Shown: positions 41,029 through 50,254, counted from the first letter of the stretch. The stretch: 64,000 bases of DNA from JADZGC01 sp964613485 (GCA_964613485.1 CAZTHB010000001.1:28013-92012); one strand, 5' to 3'. Notes: generated by a model from the sequence alone, not told the origin. Program-made: numbers and translations.

Positions 41029-41808
41029 TTATTTCTTCGGCTTCTCGACGCGCATATTCTCGAGTGCAAAGAACTTATTGATGTCATCAGTAGTGGGGAG
41101 CATTTGATTCGGAAAGATGATTGTCGAATTCTTCTCAACGGCGATTTCTGAGAGCGTTTGGAGATTACGCAACTGAAGCGCTACTGGGTGTTGTGCAATC
41201 TGATCTGCAGCTTGACTCAATTTATCTACCGCAGCAAGTTCACCTTCTGCAGCGATTACCTTGGCTCGCTTCTCTCGCTCGGCTTCCGCTTCCTTTGCCA
41301 TCGCTCGCTGCATGCTCTCCGGCAACTGAATGTCCTTGATCTCGACAATAGTCACCTGCACACCCCATTCTTCAGTCTGCTTATCGATCACAGCCTTGAT
41401 CTGCTCATTGATCTTCACTGTCTGAGACAAAATATCATCCAATGCAAACTGCCCCGCAATATTACGAACGCTGGTCTGAGCGATCTGATTCACCGCACTC
41501 GCTACATCAGCGATCGCTACAAGAGCCTTCGTGGCATCCACCACCTTATAGTACGCCACCGCGGCCACATCGATCGACACATTATCTCGAGTGATAATCT
41601 TTTGACTCACGATTGGCATAGTAATTGTCTGCAAACGCACTTTTCGTAGCTGATCGATGAGCGGGATTATGATCCGCAAGCCCGGCTCCTTCTCACCTAC
41701 CACACGCCCGAGACGAAAGACGACACCTCGCTCATATTGCTGCACAATCTTCAGCCCAGCAATAATAATGACTAGCGCGATAATACCTAAAATCATAATC
41801 AGATCCAT
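41029..41808 (-). CDS. Slipin/SPFH-domain membrane protein (stomatin-like)
   Basis: About 259 residues. One N-terminal hydrophobic hairpin (MILGIIALVIIIAGL) is followed by a band-7 domain (VQQYERGVVFRLGRVVGEKEPGLRII, TRDNVSIDVAAVAYYKVVD) and a helical region (AKEAEAEREKRAKVIAAEGELAA). Stomatin-like proteins form membrane scaffolds and often control proteases. No NfeD partner is adjacent. I start at 41808 because AAGGGAG lies 8 bases before it; an ATG at 41838 would add 10 residues. Confidence 0.9.
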   Translation of the reverse strand: MDLIMILGIIALVIIIAGLKIVQQYERGVVFRLGRVVGEKEPGLRIIIPLIDQLRKVRLQTITMPIVSQKIITRDNVSIDVAAVAYYKVVDATKALVAIADVASAVNQIAQTSVRNIAGQFALDDILSQTVKINEQIKAVIDKQTEEWGVQVTIVEIKDIQLPESMQRAMAKEAEAEREKRAKVIAAEGELAAVDKLSQAADQIAQHPVALQLRNLQTLSEIAVEKNSTIIFPNQMLPTTDDINKFFALENMRVEKPKK

Positions 41809-41847
41809 CAGATATACTCCCTTATATATGCCAACCATACACCACCG

Positions 41848-41876
41848 TTGACCAACTTGTCACTATCTGGTATCAT
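41848..41876 (+). promoter_or_regulatory. Promoter of rpmE, near-leaderless
   Basis: TTGACC (41848-41853), 17 bases, TATCAT (41871-41876). The ATG is 9 bases after the -10, so the leader is 2-3 bases at most and no ribosome binding site exists. Confidence 0.7.
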
Positions 41877-41885
41877 GGTCGGGTT

Positions 41886-42236
41886 ATGAAAGCCAATATC
41901 CATCCAGATTGGGTTGAGACCAAGGTTACTTGCCTCGGTTGCGACACTATATTTATGAGCCACTCAACGGTTCCTGAGATTACAGTTGAAATATGCTCAA
42001 ATTGTCACCCATTTTATACCGGTAAGCAGAAGCTTGTTGACACCGCAGGTCGTGTTGACCGATTTGAAGCACTCCGTAAGAAGTCAGCCGAAAAGCAAAA
42101 GACCGCCACTCCTAAAAAAGCTAAGTCCGAAAAGGCAGAAAAAGCTAAGGCAACTCTTGCTGATATCAAAAAAGAACTCAAGTCCGAGACAGTCAACACC
42201 AAGCCGGCGCATGACGCCTCACACGAAGAAGAATAG
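41886..42236 (+). CDS. rpmE: Large ribosomal subunit protein bL31 with extended tail
   Basis: bL31, a 50S surface protein at the intersubunit bridge. MKANIHPDWVETKVTCLGC begins the domain. The zinc ligands C16, C19, C37 and C40 are present, so this is the zinc-binding form. After the core of about 75 residues there is a Lys/Ala/Glu-rich tail of about 45 residues, not usual in the family. The CxxC (CLGC) replaces the CxC of many homologues. The transcript is predicted to be leaderless. prfA follows after the terminator. Confidence 0.92.
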   Translation: MKANIHPDWVETKVTCLGCDTIFMSHSTVPEITVEICSNCHPFYTGKQKLVDTAGRVDRFEALRKKSAEKQKTATPKKAKSEKAEKAKATLADIKKELKSETVNTKPAHDASHEEE

Positions 42237-42255
42237 CTCGCTACTCACACGTCTC

Positions 42256-42280
42256 ACGACGCCCAGTATAAGGGCGTCGT
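42256..42280 (+). terminator. Terminator of rpmE
   Basis: ACGACGCCC (42256-42264) pairs with GGGCGTCGT (42272-42280). Only a short T-run follows, so some read-through to prfA is likely. Confidence 0.6.
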
Positions 42281-42317
42281 TTGCGTATACCTGATACAAT
42301 TGCCAGTAAGGAACCAT

Positions 42318-43382
42318 ATGATAGATCAAACCGTTATCGACAAAACTAAAGCCCGCCTCGAGGAACTCGCCACGCAACTCGCACAGCCTGAAGTATATGC
42401 TAGTGCTCAAGCAGGTGCGCTCGTCAACGAACAACGCGAACTGACCGACAAGCTAGCGTTATTTGAAGCTGTCCAAAAAACCGAACAAGAACTCGAGGAG
42501 GCCCGACAGCTCATTTCCGACCCTGAGATGGGTATGCTAGCAAAAGAAGAAATCCCCGAGCTGGAAACTCACCTCGCTGAGCTACAAGACAAGGTACGTA
42601 TCGCACTCGTACCGACCGACCCGCATGACGCTAAGACAGCCATCATCGAGATTAGGGCCGGTGCCGGTGGCGACGAGAGCTCACTCTTTGCCGGAGAGCT
42701 CGCTCGCCTATACGCGCGGTTTGCAGAAACCCACGGCCTAAAGCTCACTATGCTCTCAGATAGCCCAAATGAAGTCGGCGGCTTCAAAGAAGTCATCTTT
42801 GAAGCCAGCGGCCCAAATGCCTATGGGCAATTTAAGTACGAATCTGGTGTCCATCGTGTCCAGCGCGTGCCCGCCACCGAATCACAAGGCCGCATCCACA
42901 CTTCCACCGTCACTGTTGCAGTACTTCCGGAAGCTGAAGAAACCGAAATTGAAATCGCCGACAACGAGATTCGCGTCGACGTTTATCGTTCGAGTGGGAA
43001 TGGCGGCCAGAGTGTAAACACTACTGACTCAGCGGTGCGCCTCACACACCTCCCAACAGGCATTGTGGTCACCTGTCAGGACGAAAAAAGCCAGATCAAG
43101 AACCGTGCCAAGGCCCTAGCCGTCTTACGCTCACGCTTGCTGGCTCTCGAAGAAGAAAAACGCCGCCAAGAGCTTGGTGACGCTCGTTTGAGTCAAATTG
43201 GCACAGGAGATCGATCTGAGAAGATCCGTACCTACAACTTCCCGCAAGACCGCATCACCGACCACCGCATTGGGTTTACAACACACGGACTTACACGCTT
43301 CATGGATGGCGAAGTAGACGAACATCATACCGCTCTCAAAGAAGCCGATATCGAGCGTGCTCTCGCCCAACAAGCCTCATGA
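42318..43382 (+). CDS. prfA: Peptide chain release factor 1
   Basis: RF1 of 354 residues, ending translation at UAA and UAG. The recognition tripeptide PAT is in HRVQRVPATESQGRIHTST and the GGQ motif in RSSGNGGQSVNTTDSAVRL. The ATG at 42318 follows TAAGGAA; an in-frame TTG at 42300 is less likely. GATACAAT just upstream may be its -10. Its stop overlaps the start of prmC, which methylates the GGQ glutamine. Confidence 0.96.
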   Translation: MIDQTVIDKTKARLEELATQLAQPEVYASAQAGALVNEQRELTDKLALFEAVQKTEQELEEARQLISDPEMGMLAKEEIPELETHLAELQDKVRIALVPTDPHDAKTAIIEIRAGAGGDESSLFAGELARLYARFAETHGLKLTMLSDSPNEVGGFKEVIFEASGPNAYGQFKYESGVHRVQRVPATESQGRIHTSTVTVAVLPEAEETEIEIADNEIRVDVYRSSGNGGQSVNTTDSAVRLTHLPTGIVVTCQDEKSQIKNRAKALAVLRSRLLALEEEKRRQELGDARLSQIGTGDRSEKIRTYNFPQDRITDHRIGFTTHGLTRFMDGEVDEHHTALKEADIERALAQQAS

Positions 43383-44200
43383 CGGTCAAGACTGCCCTCG
43401 AACTTGCGATGGTCACACTTACTGATGCACAGATCATCGGTGCCCGTACCGACGCCGAACTCATTCTCGCGCACGTACTTCAGCAAGACCGTGCCTGGCT
43501 CCTTGCACACGAAGATGATTCATTGACTCAAGCCCAGGAGAAATTGACTACTTCGCTTGTTCAAAAACGATCATTGCGTCAACCGCTAAGCTATGTGCTA
43601 GGCACAAGAGAATTTGCTGGCCTAGACTTCAATATTGACTCACGCGCACTCACACCTCGTGTCGAAACCGAAACAATTGTGGAACAGGTAACAAAAAATG
43701 CGCCCCAGCATTCAAGTGTGCTAGACGTCGGTACAGGTTCTGGAGCCATGGCAATATCACTCAAACACCTACGGCCAGACCTCATAGTTAGCGCAAGCGA
43801 GGTATCGCTTGAGGCTCTTGATCTAGCTCAGGAAAACGCCGCCAGACTATTGCCGCATCAAGACGCAGTGGACTTCATACATTCGGATTTACTAGAAGCC
43901 GTCCACGGTTCATTCGACATCATTGTAGCAAATCTCCCATACGTGACTCGAGCTATGGAATTATTACCAGAAGTTCAAGCCGAGCCCGACGTCGCGCTCT
44001 TCGGCGGCGCGGACGACGGGCTCGATCTCTATCGCAGATTTTTCAAACAACTTCCCAAGCACCTCAAGCATAGCTCTGAGCTATGGATTGAGTCTGACCC
44101 ATGGCAACAACCTGAGCTTATAGACCTAGCTAGCTCCGTCGGCTTACAAGCTAAGTTTCAGGACTACTTTATACTCGGCTTCAAACACATTACTGAGTAG
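43379..44200 (+). CDS. prmC: Release factor glutamine methyltransferase
   Basis: PrmC/HemK (273 residues) methylates the GGQ glutamine of RF1 and RF2. An N-terminal helical domain (ARTDAELILAHVLQQDRAWL) is followed by LSYVLGTREFAGLDFNID, the SAM motif VLDVGTGSGAMAISL and the catalytic IIVANLPYVTRAM (N-x-PY as NLPY). The ATGA overlap with prfA is the usual operon arrangement. The end of the gene runs 11 bases into the convergent htrA gene. Confidence 0.95.
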   Translation: MTVKTALELAMVTLTDAQIIGARTDAELILAHVLQQDRAWLLAHEDDSLTQAQEKLTTSLVQKRSLRQPLSYVLGTREFAGLDFNIDSRALTPRVETETIVEQVTKNAPQHSSVLDVGTGSGAMAISLKHLRPDLIVSASEVSLEALDLAQENAARLLPHQDAVDFIHSDLLEAVHGSFDIIVANLPYVTRAMELLPEVQAEPDVALFGGADDGLDLYRRFFKQLPKHLKHSSELWIESDPWQQPELIDLASSVGLQAKFQDYFILGFKHITE

Positions 44201-45356
44201 CGGGGCTGGCCTCAAACGTTACTTTGACAGTCTGCTCCTTGCCATCTCGATAATACTTCACATCCACCGTTTGCCCAACCTTATATTGCACAACTACTGT
44301 CGAGAGCGGTGATTTTGTATTCACATCTTTGTCGCCAATTCGAGTAATGATATCACCCTCTCGCAAGCCTGCCTTTTGGGCGGGGCTATTGGATATAACG
44401 GCCAGAGTTTGATCATCGCCGCGTAATAGTGCGCCTTCTTTGATTGGTAGATTATTACGCTCGGCAAATGCCTGAGTAAGCATGACGTAGCGTACGCCGA
44501 TATATGGGCGCTCTATTTTACCGGTAGTCTTCACTGTATCAAGCGTAGACTTCACTTCGTTTATCGGGATCGCAAAGCCAATATTCTGTGCATTCTGTCC
44601 CGCTATTGCAGTATTAATGCCGATTACTTGCCCATCAATATTCAGAAGTGGCCCGCCGGAGTTGCCAGGATTAATCGCAGCATCGGTCTGAAATAGATTT
44701 GCCAGTCGCTCCGTGCCGCCACTACCGTCAGATGCTTCTATCGGACGACTCTTGCCGCTAATCACCCCGGTCGTGACGGTATTTGCAAATTGCCCCAATG
44801 CGTTCCCGATCGCCACCACACGCTGCCCCACCTCTACTTTGTCACTATCACCCAAATCAGCAGCCTGGAGGCCGGTCGCTTCAACTCGAAGATAGGCGAC
44901 GTCATTCGAAGGATCTGTTGCGACCAACTTCCCGTCATACTGCTTACCATCAGTCAGGGTCACTTTGAATGAACTCGCACCCTCAACGACATGCTTATTC
45001 GTGAGTATGAGACCATCACTCGTGACAATCACGCCTGTACCTGCACCTTGCTGAGATTGGTTGAGGCCAAAGATACTCTGTACCTGACTACTTGTATTAA
45101 TACTCACCACGCTAGCGCCAGCTTTCTTGACCAGATCAATCGTAGCTGAGTTTTCCTGCAAGGTGACTTGCTTATTCTGTGCTACAAGATTCGCGACCGG
45201 AGTATCCTTCGTTGCGTATCCATACAAACCGGCACCCAGCACCCCTGAGATAAAAGAAATTAAAACCATCATAGTCAATGATAGTGTCTTGCGGACCGAC
45301 TTTGCGGCAGTTCGCGATCGTTTTGGTGTAATGGGTGTTGTTGAATCTGTTTCCAC
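44190..45356 (-). CDS. htrA: HtrA/DegP-type serine protease with PDZ domain
   Basis: A 388-residue membrane-anchored protease. A transmembrane helix (LSLTMMVLISFISGVLGAGLYG) is followed by a trypsin-like domain with the triad histidine in LTNKHVVEGA, aspartate in DPSNDVAYLRVE and serine in NPGNSGGPLLN. One PDZ domain (SPAQKAGLREGDIITRIGDK) follows. It degrades or refolds damaged proteins on the outer face of the membrane. Start is a GTG preceded by CGGAGG. It is last in the unit LCP protein, membrane protein, HtrA. Confidence 0.93.
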   Translation of the reverse strand: METDSTTPITPKRSRTAAKSVRKTLSLTMMVLISFISGVLGAGLYGYATKDTPVANLVAQNKQVTLQENSATIDLVKKAGASVVSINTSSQVQSIFGLNQSQQGAGTGVIVTSDGLILTNKHVVEGASSFKVTLTDGKQYDGKLVATDPSNDVAYLRVEATGLQAADLGDSDKVEVGQRVVAIGNALGQFANTVTTGVISGKSRPIEASDGSGGTERLANLFQTDAAINPGNSGGPLLNIDGQVIGINTAIAGQNAQNIGFAIPINEVKSTLDTVKTTGKIERPYIGVRYVMLTQAFAERNNLPIKEGALLRGDDQTLAVISNSPAQKAGLREGDIITRIGDKDVNTKSPLSTVVVQYKVGQTVDVKYYRDGKEQTVKVTFEASPATQ

Positions 45357-45387
45357 GATTACCTCCGAGTGTAATAATAAGTGTTAA

Positions 45388-46200
45388 TTATATTGGCATC
45401 ACTAATAGAACAATAAATGCAATGGCGCACATCATACCATACTCGAGCACAAGCGACTTGGAGAGCTTTCGTCGACTATGTAATTGCATCATAAAGCCCC
45501 AAGCATACGCAAGCACCAATACCATCAAGCTCGAGCGCGTGATGAGCACGCCCCAGTCCTTAACCGGACTATAGACCGTGATGGCAAAACTAGATAGCCA
45601 TACTAACTCAAGCGAAACTAATGCCCAGATTGCCGGTACAAACGAGTTATGAAAGCCCATTCGCTCTAGCCAATAATGAGCCAAAATATACTGACCAACC
45701 CAAAGCATGGTCATCACAAGCCAAACGAGTTCAGGTGCAAGCACCAACCAAAGTCCTGCTATAGTATGCAAAAGAGTGACTGAGAACAAACTGTGAAGAC
45801 TTTGGTGAGCGGTCTGATTTGGATCAAACTGCGCCAGAAGAAACCTCACCTGCCAAACCATCGCGACTACCAAGATCAGCGAACGAACACCAAGCCCTGT
45901 CTGATAGGCGCCCTCGAGTAACACCGTATACGCGATGGCCATACCGACGATCATAAGTGGCTCGAGTGAGCGCATAATCACTACGAGTACTGTGCGATGA
46001 ACCAAGAGACGTCGCACGGTCCATAGCGTAACGAGTGTCGTTAGCACAATCGCAAGCGGCCAAGCCTGCCGTAATAGCCCAATCGCTAACGAAATAGATA
46101 GAAGAAATATATGCGCAATCAATGTACGTTGCGCAAGAATGAGTCGTGGCTTGTGTTTTGCAGTTCGGTGCTTACCGACCCGCTGCATTCGTTTCCCCAT
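45388..46200 (-). CDS. Integral membrane protein of unknown function
   Basis: A 270-residue protein with about eight hydrophobic helices and short loops, not recognised. After a basic, His-containing start come helices such as TLIAHIFLLSISLAIGLLRQ and SLILVVAMVWQVRFLLAQF. A conserved-looking loop is HYWLERMGFHNSFVPAIWAL. No catalytic motif stands out. The start overlaps the end of the LCP gene by 29 bases (GGGGGG precedes the ATG), so it is coupled to a wall-polymer enzyme and might take part in the same process. Confidence 0.72.
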   Translation of the reverse strand: MGKRMQRVGKHRTAKHKPRLILAQRTLIAHIFLLSISLAIGLLRQAWPLAIVLTTLVTLWTVRRLLVHRTVLVVIMRSLEPLMIVGMAIAYTVLLEGAYQTGLGVRSLILVVAMVWQVRFLLAQFDPNQTAHQSLHSLFSVTLLHTIAGLWLVLAPELVWLVMTMLWVGQYILAHYWLERMGFHNSFVPAIWALVSLELVWLSSFAITVYSPVKDWGVLITRSSLMVLVLAYAWGFMMQLHSRRKLSKSLVLEYGMMCAIAFIVLLVMPI

Positions 46201-47554
46201 AGGACCCCCCGATTTCTATTATGATATCAGCATCAGACTGACCAGCGCTATTCTTTTCTGCGATGACTTTCAGACGATTCTCTAAATACTTCAACGTGAA
46301 TGGCTTCTTGCCATCTGACTTATCGATTAGTCTAGCTGCTAGATCGGCTTGTACAGGTACTGTCTCGACTCCCCCGACCTGGTAATTATAGCTTTCGAGT
46401 ATCTGCTTAAGCGCCTCGCCCTGTCTTCTGCCCGAAGCGTCAATAATCTTAATTCCCGCCCGTTCGGACAAAATATATCGATCGGCAAATAGCTTATGTA
46501 CGAAACTCTGAATTTCTGCAAATTTGCCCGAACCAGCATTCGGAACCACTACACTTGCGCCATTGATGTTTGTGGCGTAGACCAGCTGCGTAGTATCAGT
46601 ATCGATCACCTTTGTTTGCATATCCACAGGTTCAACTTCTTGCAATATCCCTGCAAGGTTCTGTATTTCGCTTGTCTGCAAGTCTGTCTGTGCATGCTTG
46701 CCTACTACATCCATTAAACCAGCGAGCTTCAGAGGATTGGCGAGAGTAGAAGCAGTCAATGCCTTCTCCCGCAGTGCAACCAAGATCTGCCCCTGCCGGG
46801 CAGAGCGACCATAATCATTGCCGCAAGTCCCCTTACGACAACGCACATACTTGAGAGCAACATCACCATTCAGCAGTTGATTGCCGGCCCTTAGAGAAAA
46901 GCCACACGCTACCCGTTCATCTTTATCGCAAGGGTATTCATTGTCATAGAGACTCTCGGCAACTTGCACTTGCACTCCGCCTAATGTATTGACGATCTTT
47001 TTAAAGCCAATGAAGTCCAGGCGGGCGTAATAATGAATTGGAACATCCAGTACAGATCCAGCAACCCGCTTGGCCAAATCCGGCCCACCGTATGCGTGAG
47101 CGGCATTGATCTTATCGTACCCATATCCAGGTATAGGTACATAGAGATCACGTGGGATACCGATGGTCGCGACCGACTTCGTCTTTGTATCGATACTTGC
47201 TACCATCATAGTATCTGAGAGCCCTGACCCGGCGTGATTGGCGTCCCCGACGCCGAGTAGCAGTATATTTACGCGTGATTCGCCCTCACCCTTCAGCGTA
47301 GCAAGCTCTGGATCAGGCGCGTTATTTTGAAGTGCGGTCGTCGTTGGGCCAACGTGCTCCACCACAACATGATGCAACGCTGCCCATGCCTTATATGCAA
47401 GAAAAGTTGCTATAAATAAGGTTGCCCCAAAGACAATCAAGCCGATCCGTTGAGCTATTCGTCGCCATGCATGACGTTTATGAAATGAGTGAGCCGACTG
47501 TCCAACTCGATCGTTCGGTGGGTTTGTATTTTGCGTTTGTACACGACCAATCAT
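46172..47554 (-). CDS. LytR-CpsA-Psr (LCP) family cell-wall ligase
   Basis: About 460 residues. A basic N-terminus and one transmembrane helix (IGLIVFGATLFIATFLAY) lead to the LCP domain, with VNILLLGVGDANHAGSGLSDTMM, IPRDLYVPIPGYGYDKINAAHAY and LKYVRCRKGTCGNDYGRSARQGQILVAL. The arginines and aspartates that bind the polyprenyl phosphate are kept. LCP enzymes attach glycopolymers to peptidoglycan outside the cell. A C-terminal LytR_C-type domain follows (IKIIDASGRRQGEALKQIL). I start at 47554; an upstream in-frame ATG at 47722 would overlap the divergent lepB gene. Confidence 0.9.
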   Translation of the reverse strand: MIGRVQTQNTNPPNDRVGQSAHSFHKRHAWRRIAQRIGLIVFGATLFIATFLAYKAWAALHHVVVEHVGPTTTALQNNAPDPELATLKGEGESRVNILLLGVGDANHAGSGLSDTMMVASIDTKTKSVATIGIPRDLYVPIPGYGYDKINAAHAYGGPDLAKRVAGSVLDVPIHYYARLDFIGFKKIVNTLGGVQVQVAESLYDNEYPCDKDERVACGFSLRAGNQLLNGDVALKYVRCRKGTCGNDYGRSARQGQILVALREKALTASTLANPLKLAGLMDVVGKHAQTDLQTSEIQNLAGILQEVEPVDMQTKVIDTDTTQLVYATNINGASVVVPNAGSGKFAEIQSFVHKLFADRYILSERAGIKIIDASGRRQGEALKQILESYNYQVGGVETVPVQADLAARLIDKSDGKKPFTLKYLENRLKVIAEKNSAGQSDADIIIEIGGSYGETNAAGR

Positions 47555-47560
47555 ACGAGC

Positions 47561-47566
47561 AGTATA
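47561..47566 (-). promoter_or_regulatory. -10 element TATACT of the LCP gene, leaderless
   Basis: TATACT on the minus strand with only 6 bases to the ATG at 47554, so transcription should begin at the start codon itself. Confidence 0.5.
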
Positions 47567-47614
47567 GCTGAAGATAGGCACAACCGCTATCTCGCACGCT
47601 ATTTCAAAAACAGG

Positions 47615-47620
47615 TATACT
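47615..47620 (+). promoter_or_regulatory. -10 element TATACT of lepB
   Basis: TATACT with 13 bases to the ATG at 47634. No ribosome binding site lies between. Confidence 0.45.
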
Positions 47621-47633
47621 AGACAAGATAACT

Positions 47634-48497
47634 ATGCAGCCAAACGACCCATTACAGCAACCAACAACACCAGCCCAGCCACAGCCAGCTCCGCCCGCAG
47701 TGCCACAAGCTGGGCAAGCCATGCAGCAGCAACCGTTTCAGCAGCCCGTCACTCCAACCGTACCACCGGCTCCCGTGTCAGTCCAACAACCTGCCTCAAA
47801 CCTCTCCCCTGCGCCGCAAGCCGAGCCTACGCCAGACTCGCAGGATGACACCGAACCAAGTGGGCCGCCAGCTTGGCGACGAGCACTCGGGTTCATTATT
47901 TCCTGGATTGTCATTCCTGCAGTTCTCGTATTATTCGTACATAACTTTGTCTTTCAAGCCTGGTATGTCGACGGCGAATCTATGGAGCCAACATTTAGCA
48001 ATGGCGACTACTTGATTGTGTCAAAGTGGGAAACAAGCTTTAAGAAACTCACCAATCAAGCGAATAATATTAGCTTGCAGCGTGGTGACGTAGTGATATT
48101 CAACCCACCCGGCTATACCGGAGATATATACTTTATCAAGCGTGTCATTGCCTTACCTGGCGAGCGGGTTGTCGTCAAAGACGGGTACATTAGAATATAT
48201 AATGCCGAGCAGCCCAATGGATTCATTCTCAATGAAAGCTACACAGACAATATTCGCCTTGAAGGTGATGTCGATCGGACGATTACTGAAGGAAGTATTT
48301 TTGTAGTCGGCGACAATCGTAACCCAAATGCCAGCCACGACTCACGCGCTATGGGGCCTATACCAATGGATCACATCATCGGGACTGCTAATTTGCGCCT
48401 CCTGCCCGTAAGTCAGTTTGGACAAGTAGAACACCCAAATTATGATTCAAACTCAGCAAATACGAACCTACGATCAGTAACCAGTCCTACTCGATAG
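47634..48497 (+). CDS. lepB: Signal peptidase I with Pro/Gln-rich N-terminal extension
   Basis: The enzyme that removes signal peptides outside the membrane. A cytoplasmic extension of about 80 residues is rich in Pro and Gln. One transmembrane helix (GFIISWIVIPAVLVLFVHNF) is followed by the catalytic serine in VDGESMEPTFSNGDYLIV and the lysine in IYFIKRVIALPGERVVV. Box E is GDNRNPNASHDSRAMGPI. The extension is unusual in length for the family. The gene diverges from the LCP gene and ends 8 bases from convergent parB. Confidence 0.95.
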   Translation: MQPNDPLQQPTTPAQPQPAPPAVPQAGQAMQQQPFQQPVTPTVPPAPVSVQQPASNLSPAPQAEPTPDSQDDTEPSGPPAWRRALGFIISWIVIPAVLVLFVHNFVFQAWYVDGESMEPTFSNGDYLIVSKWETSFKKLTNQANNISLQRGDVVIFNPPGYTGDIYFIKRVIALPGERVVVKDGYIRIYNAEQPNGFILNESYTDNIRLEGDVDRTITEGSIFVVGDNRNPNASHDSRAMGPIPMDHIIGTANLRLLPVSQFGQVEHPNYDSNSANTNLRSVTSPTR

Positions 48498-48505
48498 AGC
48501 ACAAT

Positions 48506-49402
48506 CTAGAGCAGGTCTGTTCCTGTAATCTGTTCGTAAATACGCTTTAGCTCTTCTTCTGAGTAAAATCGGAAGCTTACTTTGCCGCCCTTTGATTGCA
48601 AGCTAATATCAACCTTGGTGCCAAGATGCTTCGCTAAGCCATCTGTTACAGTCCGATATGACTGCTGCGTCTGCTCGACTCGCTTTGACACTAATTGCTT
48701 ATCTTTCTTGAAATTTCTTGCCAGATCTTCGGCCTGCCGAACCGTCAGCTTCTTCTTGATTATCATCTCAAGCATTTCTTGCTGCTGAATAGGGTCATCG
48801 ATCGAAAGAATCATGCGGGCATGCCCCTCGACGATCTTACCTTCCTGCAATGCCTTCTTTGCTTCATACGGGAGCTTAAGGAGTCGTATAATATTGCGTA
48901 CTGTTGGCTCAGCCTTACCGACACGCTTCGCGATCTGATCGACTGTGAGATTAAACTGATCAACGAGTTTCTGATAAGCAACTGCCAGCTCAAGAATGGT
49001 CAGCTCAGCACGCTGAATGTTTTCAATCACTGCAATTTCTAACTGCTGCTGCTCGTCAAAACTACGGATGATCGATGGCACGGTTTTTTTACCGGCCAGC
49101 TGTGACGCTCGCCAGCGACGCTCGCCAGCGATCAACTGATAACGCTTACCGGCGCGAGTCAGAATAATCGGCTGCACGACACCGTGCTCTTTGATTGATG
49201 CCGCTAGTTCATCGAGATCTTCTTGTACAAAATCTCGTCTCGGCTGGAATGGGTTTGGATCAATCTCTTCCAGCTTGATCTCAACCACCCGCATATCATC
49301 GAGCTGCAAAGTCTCCGAGACTTCGTGTGACGCAAACTCATCGATTGCCGTTGGGATCAATGAGTCTAGACCTTTACCGAGACGACTAATTGGCTTTGAC
49401 AC
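48506..49402 (-). CDS. parB: Chromosome partitioning protein ParB
   Basis: ParB (298 residues), a CTPase clamp that loads at parS and spreads on DNA. ISRLGKGLDSLIP starts the protein. The N-terminal domain has IDPNPFQPRRDF and IAGERRWRASQLAGKKTVP, the arginine patch GERRWRA being part of the CTP site. A helix-turn-helix follows (TVDQIAKRVGKAEPTVRNIIRLL). The C-terminal dimerisation region ends in RIYEQITG. The start overlaps parA by 17 bases. I found no perfect parS sequence in the window. Confidence 0.95.
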   Translation of the reverse strand: MSKPISRLGKGLDSLIPTAIDEFASHEVSETLQLDDMRVVEIKLEEIDPNPFQPRRDFVQEDLDELAASIKEHGVVQPIILTRAGKRYQLIAGERRWRASQLAGKKTVPSIIRSFDEQQQLEIAVIENIQRAELTILELAVAYQKLVDQFNLTVDQIAKRVGKAEPTVRNIIRLLKLPYEAKKALQEGKIVEGHARMILSIDDPIQQQEMLEMIIKKKLTVRQAEDLARNFKKDKQLVSKRVEQTQQSYRTVTDGLAKHLGTKVDISLQSKGGKVSFRFYSEEELKRIYEQITGTDLL

Positions 49403-50147
49403 GCGCTAATACCTCCTTTGCGAGTGACTTATACGCCCTCGCCCCCTTACTAAATCGATCATAATCAATAATTGCCTTTCCGTGACTCGGCGCCTCTGCT
49501 AAGCGCACGTTACGTGGGATCACTGTAGAGCATACCATATCCGGGAAATGATGCTCGACTTCTTTTGCTACTGCCGTAGAGAGCGAGGTACGGGCAGAGA
49601 ACATCGTCAAGACCACGCCTAGCAGCTGCAGGCCAGGATTTAATGCTTGCTTCACTCGCTGCATGGTCGTAAGTAGTTGCCCAAGCCCCTCGAGTGCAAA
49701 ATATTCGGCCTGAACCGGGATCAATAGGTATTGTGCCGCAGTCAAACCATTGACCGTCAATAGCCCCAACGATGGCGGGCAGTCAATCAAGATAATGTCA
49801 TACTGCAGGCTCTCGAGGGCTTGTTTTAGCCTCATCTCTCGATGCTGCATAGGCGCGAGCTCAACTTCGGCGCTAGCCAGCACCGGACTTGCGGGCAGTA
49901 CATTCAGATTTTTATAACGTGTTTTATGAATGAGACTATTTGGATCAACGCCCCCAACCAAGACATCATACAAGGAAGCTGGCAAGCTATGCTTATCTAT
50001 GCCCAAGCCCGAGGTCGCATTAGCTTGCGGATCTAGATCGACCAGTAAAACTGACTGCCCAAGCTTTGCCAAGTAAGCTGCAAGATTGACGGTAGTCGTT
50101 GTCTTCCCTACACCACCTTTTTGATTGACGACCGCAATGATTGTCAT
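49386..50147 (-). CDS. parA: Chromosome partitioning ATPase ParA
   Basis: ParA/Soj (253 residues), a Walker-type ATPase that moves ParB-bound origins. The deviant Walker A VNQKGGVGKTTTTVNLA has the signature lysine, switch I is VDLDPQANATSGLG, and the Walker B-like segment is IILIDCPPSLGLLTVNGL. No N-terminal DNA-binding domain, so it is the chromosomal type. An extended -10 lies upstream. Confidence 0.96.
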   Translation of the reverse strand: MTIIAVVNQKGGVGKTTTTVNLAAYLAKLGQSVLLVDLDPQANATSGLGIDKHSLPASLYDVLVGGVDPNSLIHKTRYKNLNVLPASPVLASAEVELAPMQHREMRLKQALESLQYDIILIDCPPSLGLLTVNGLTAAQYLLIPVQAEYFALEGLGQLLTTMQRVKQALNPGLQLLGVVLTMFSARTSLSTAVAKEVEHHFPDMVCSTVIPRNVRLAEAPSHGKAIIDYDRFSKGARAYKSLAKEVLARVKAN

Positions 50148-50167
50148 AACACCCTCATTATCTGACC

Positions 50168-50176
50168 ATTATACCA
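50168..50176 (-). promoter_or_regulatory. Extended -10 promoter of parA
   Basis: TGGTATAAT on the minus strand, 20 bases before the ATG at 50147, with GAGGGTG between as ribosome binding site. Confidence 0.6.
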
Positions 50177-50225
50177 ATAAATCAGATGGCTGCGGAGTGT
50201 GACTCAAGTAGAATTACACACCCTC

Positions 50226-50254
50226 TTTACATTCTATATCTGGTTTGCTATGAT
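50226..50254 (+). promoter_or_regulatory. Promoter of rplU
   Basis: TTTACA (50226-50231), 17 bases, TATGAT (50249-50254). Confidence 0.75.

Noticed and set aside
46172..47722. The longer LCP start at 47722
   Set aside because: The extra 56 residues are Cys/Gly-rich, have no family match, and overlap the divergent lepB gene.
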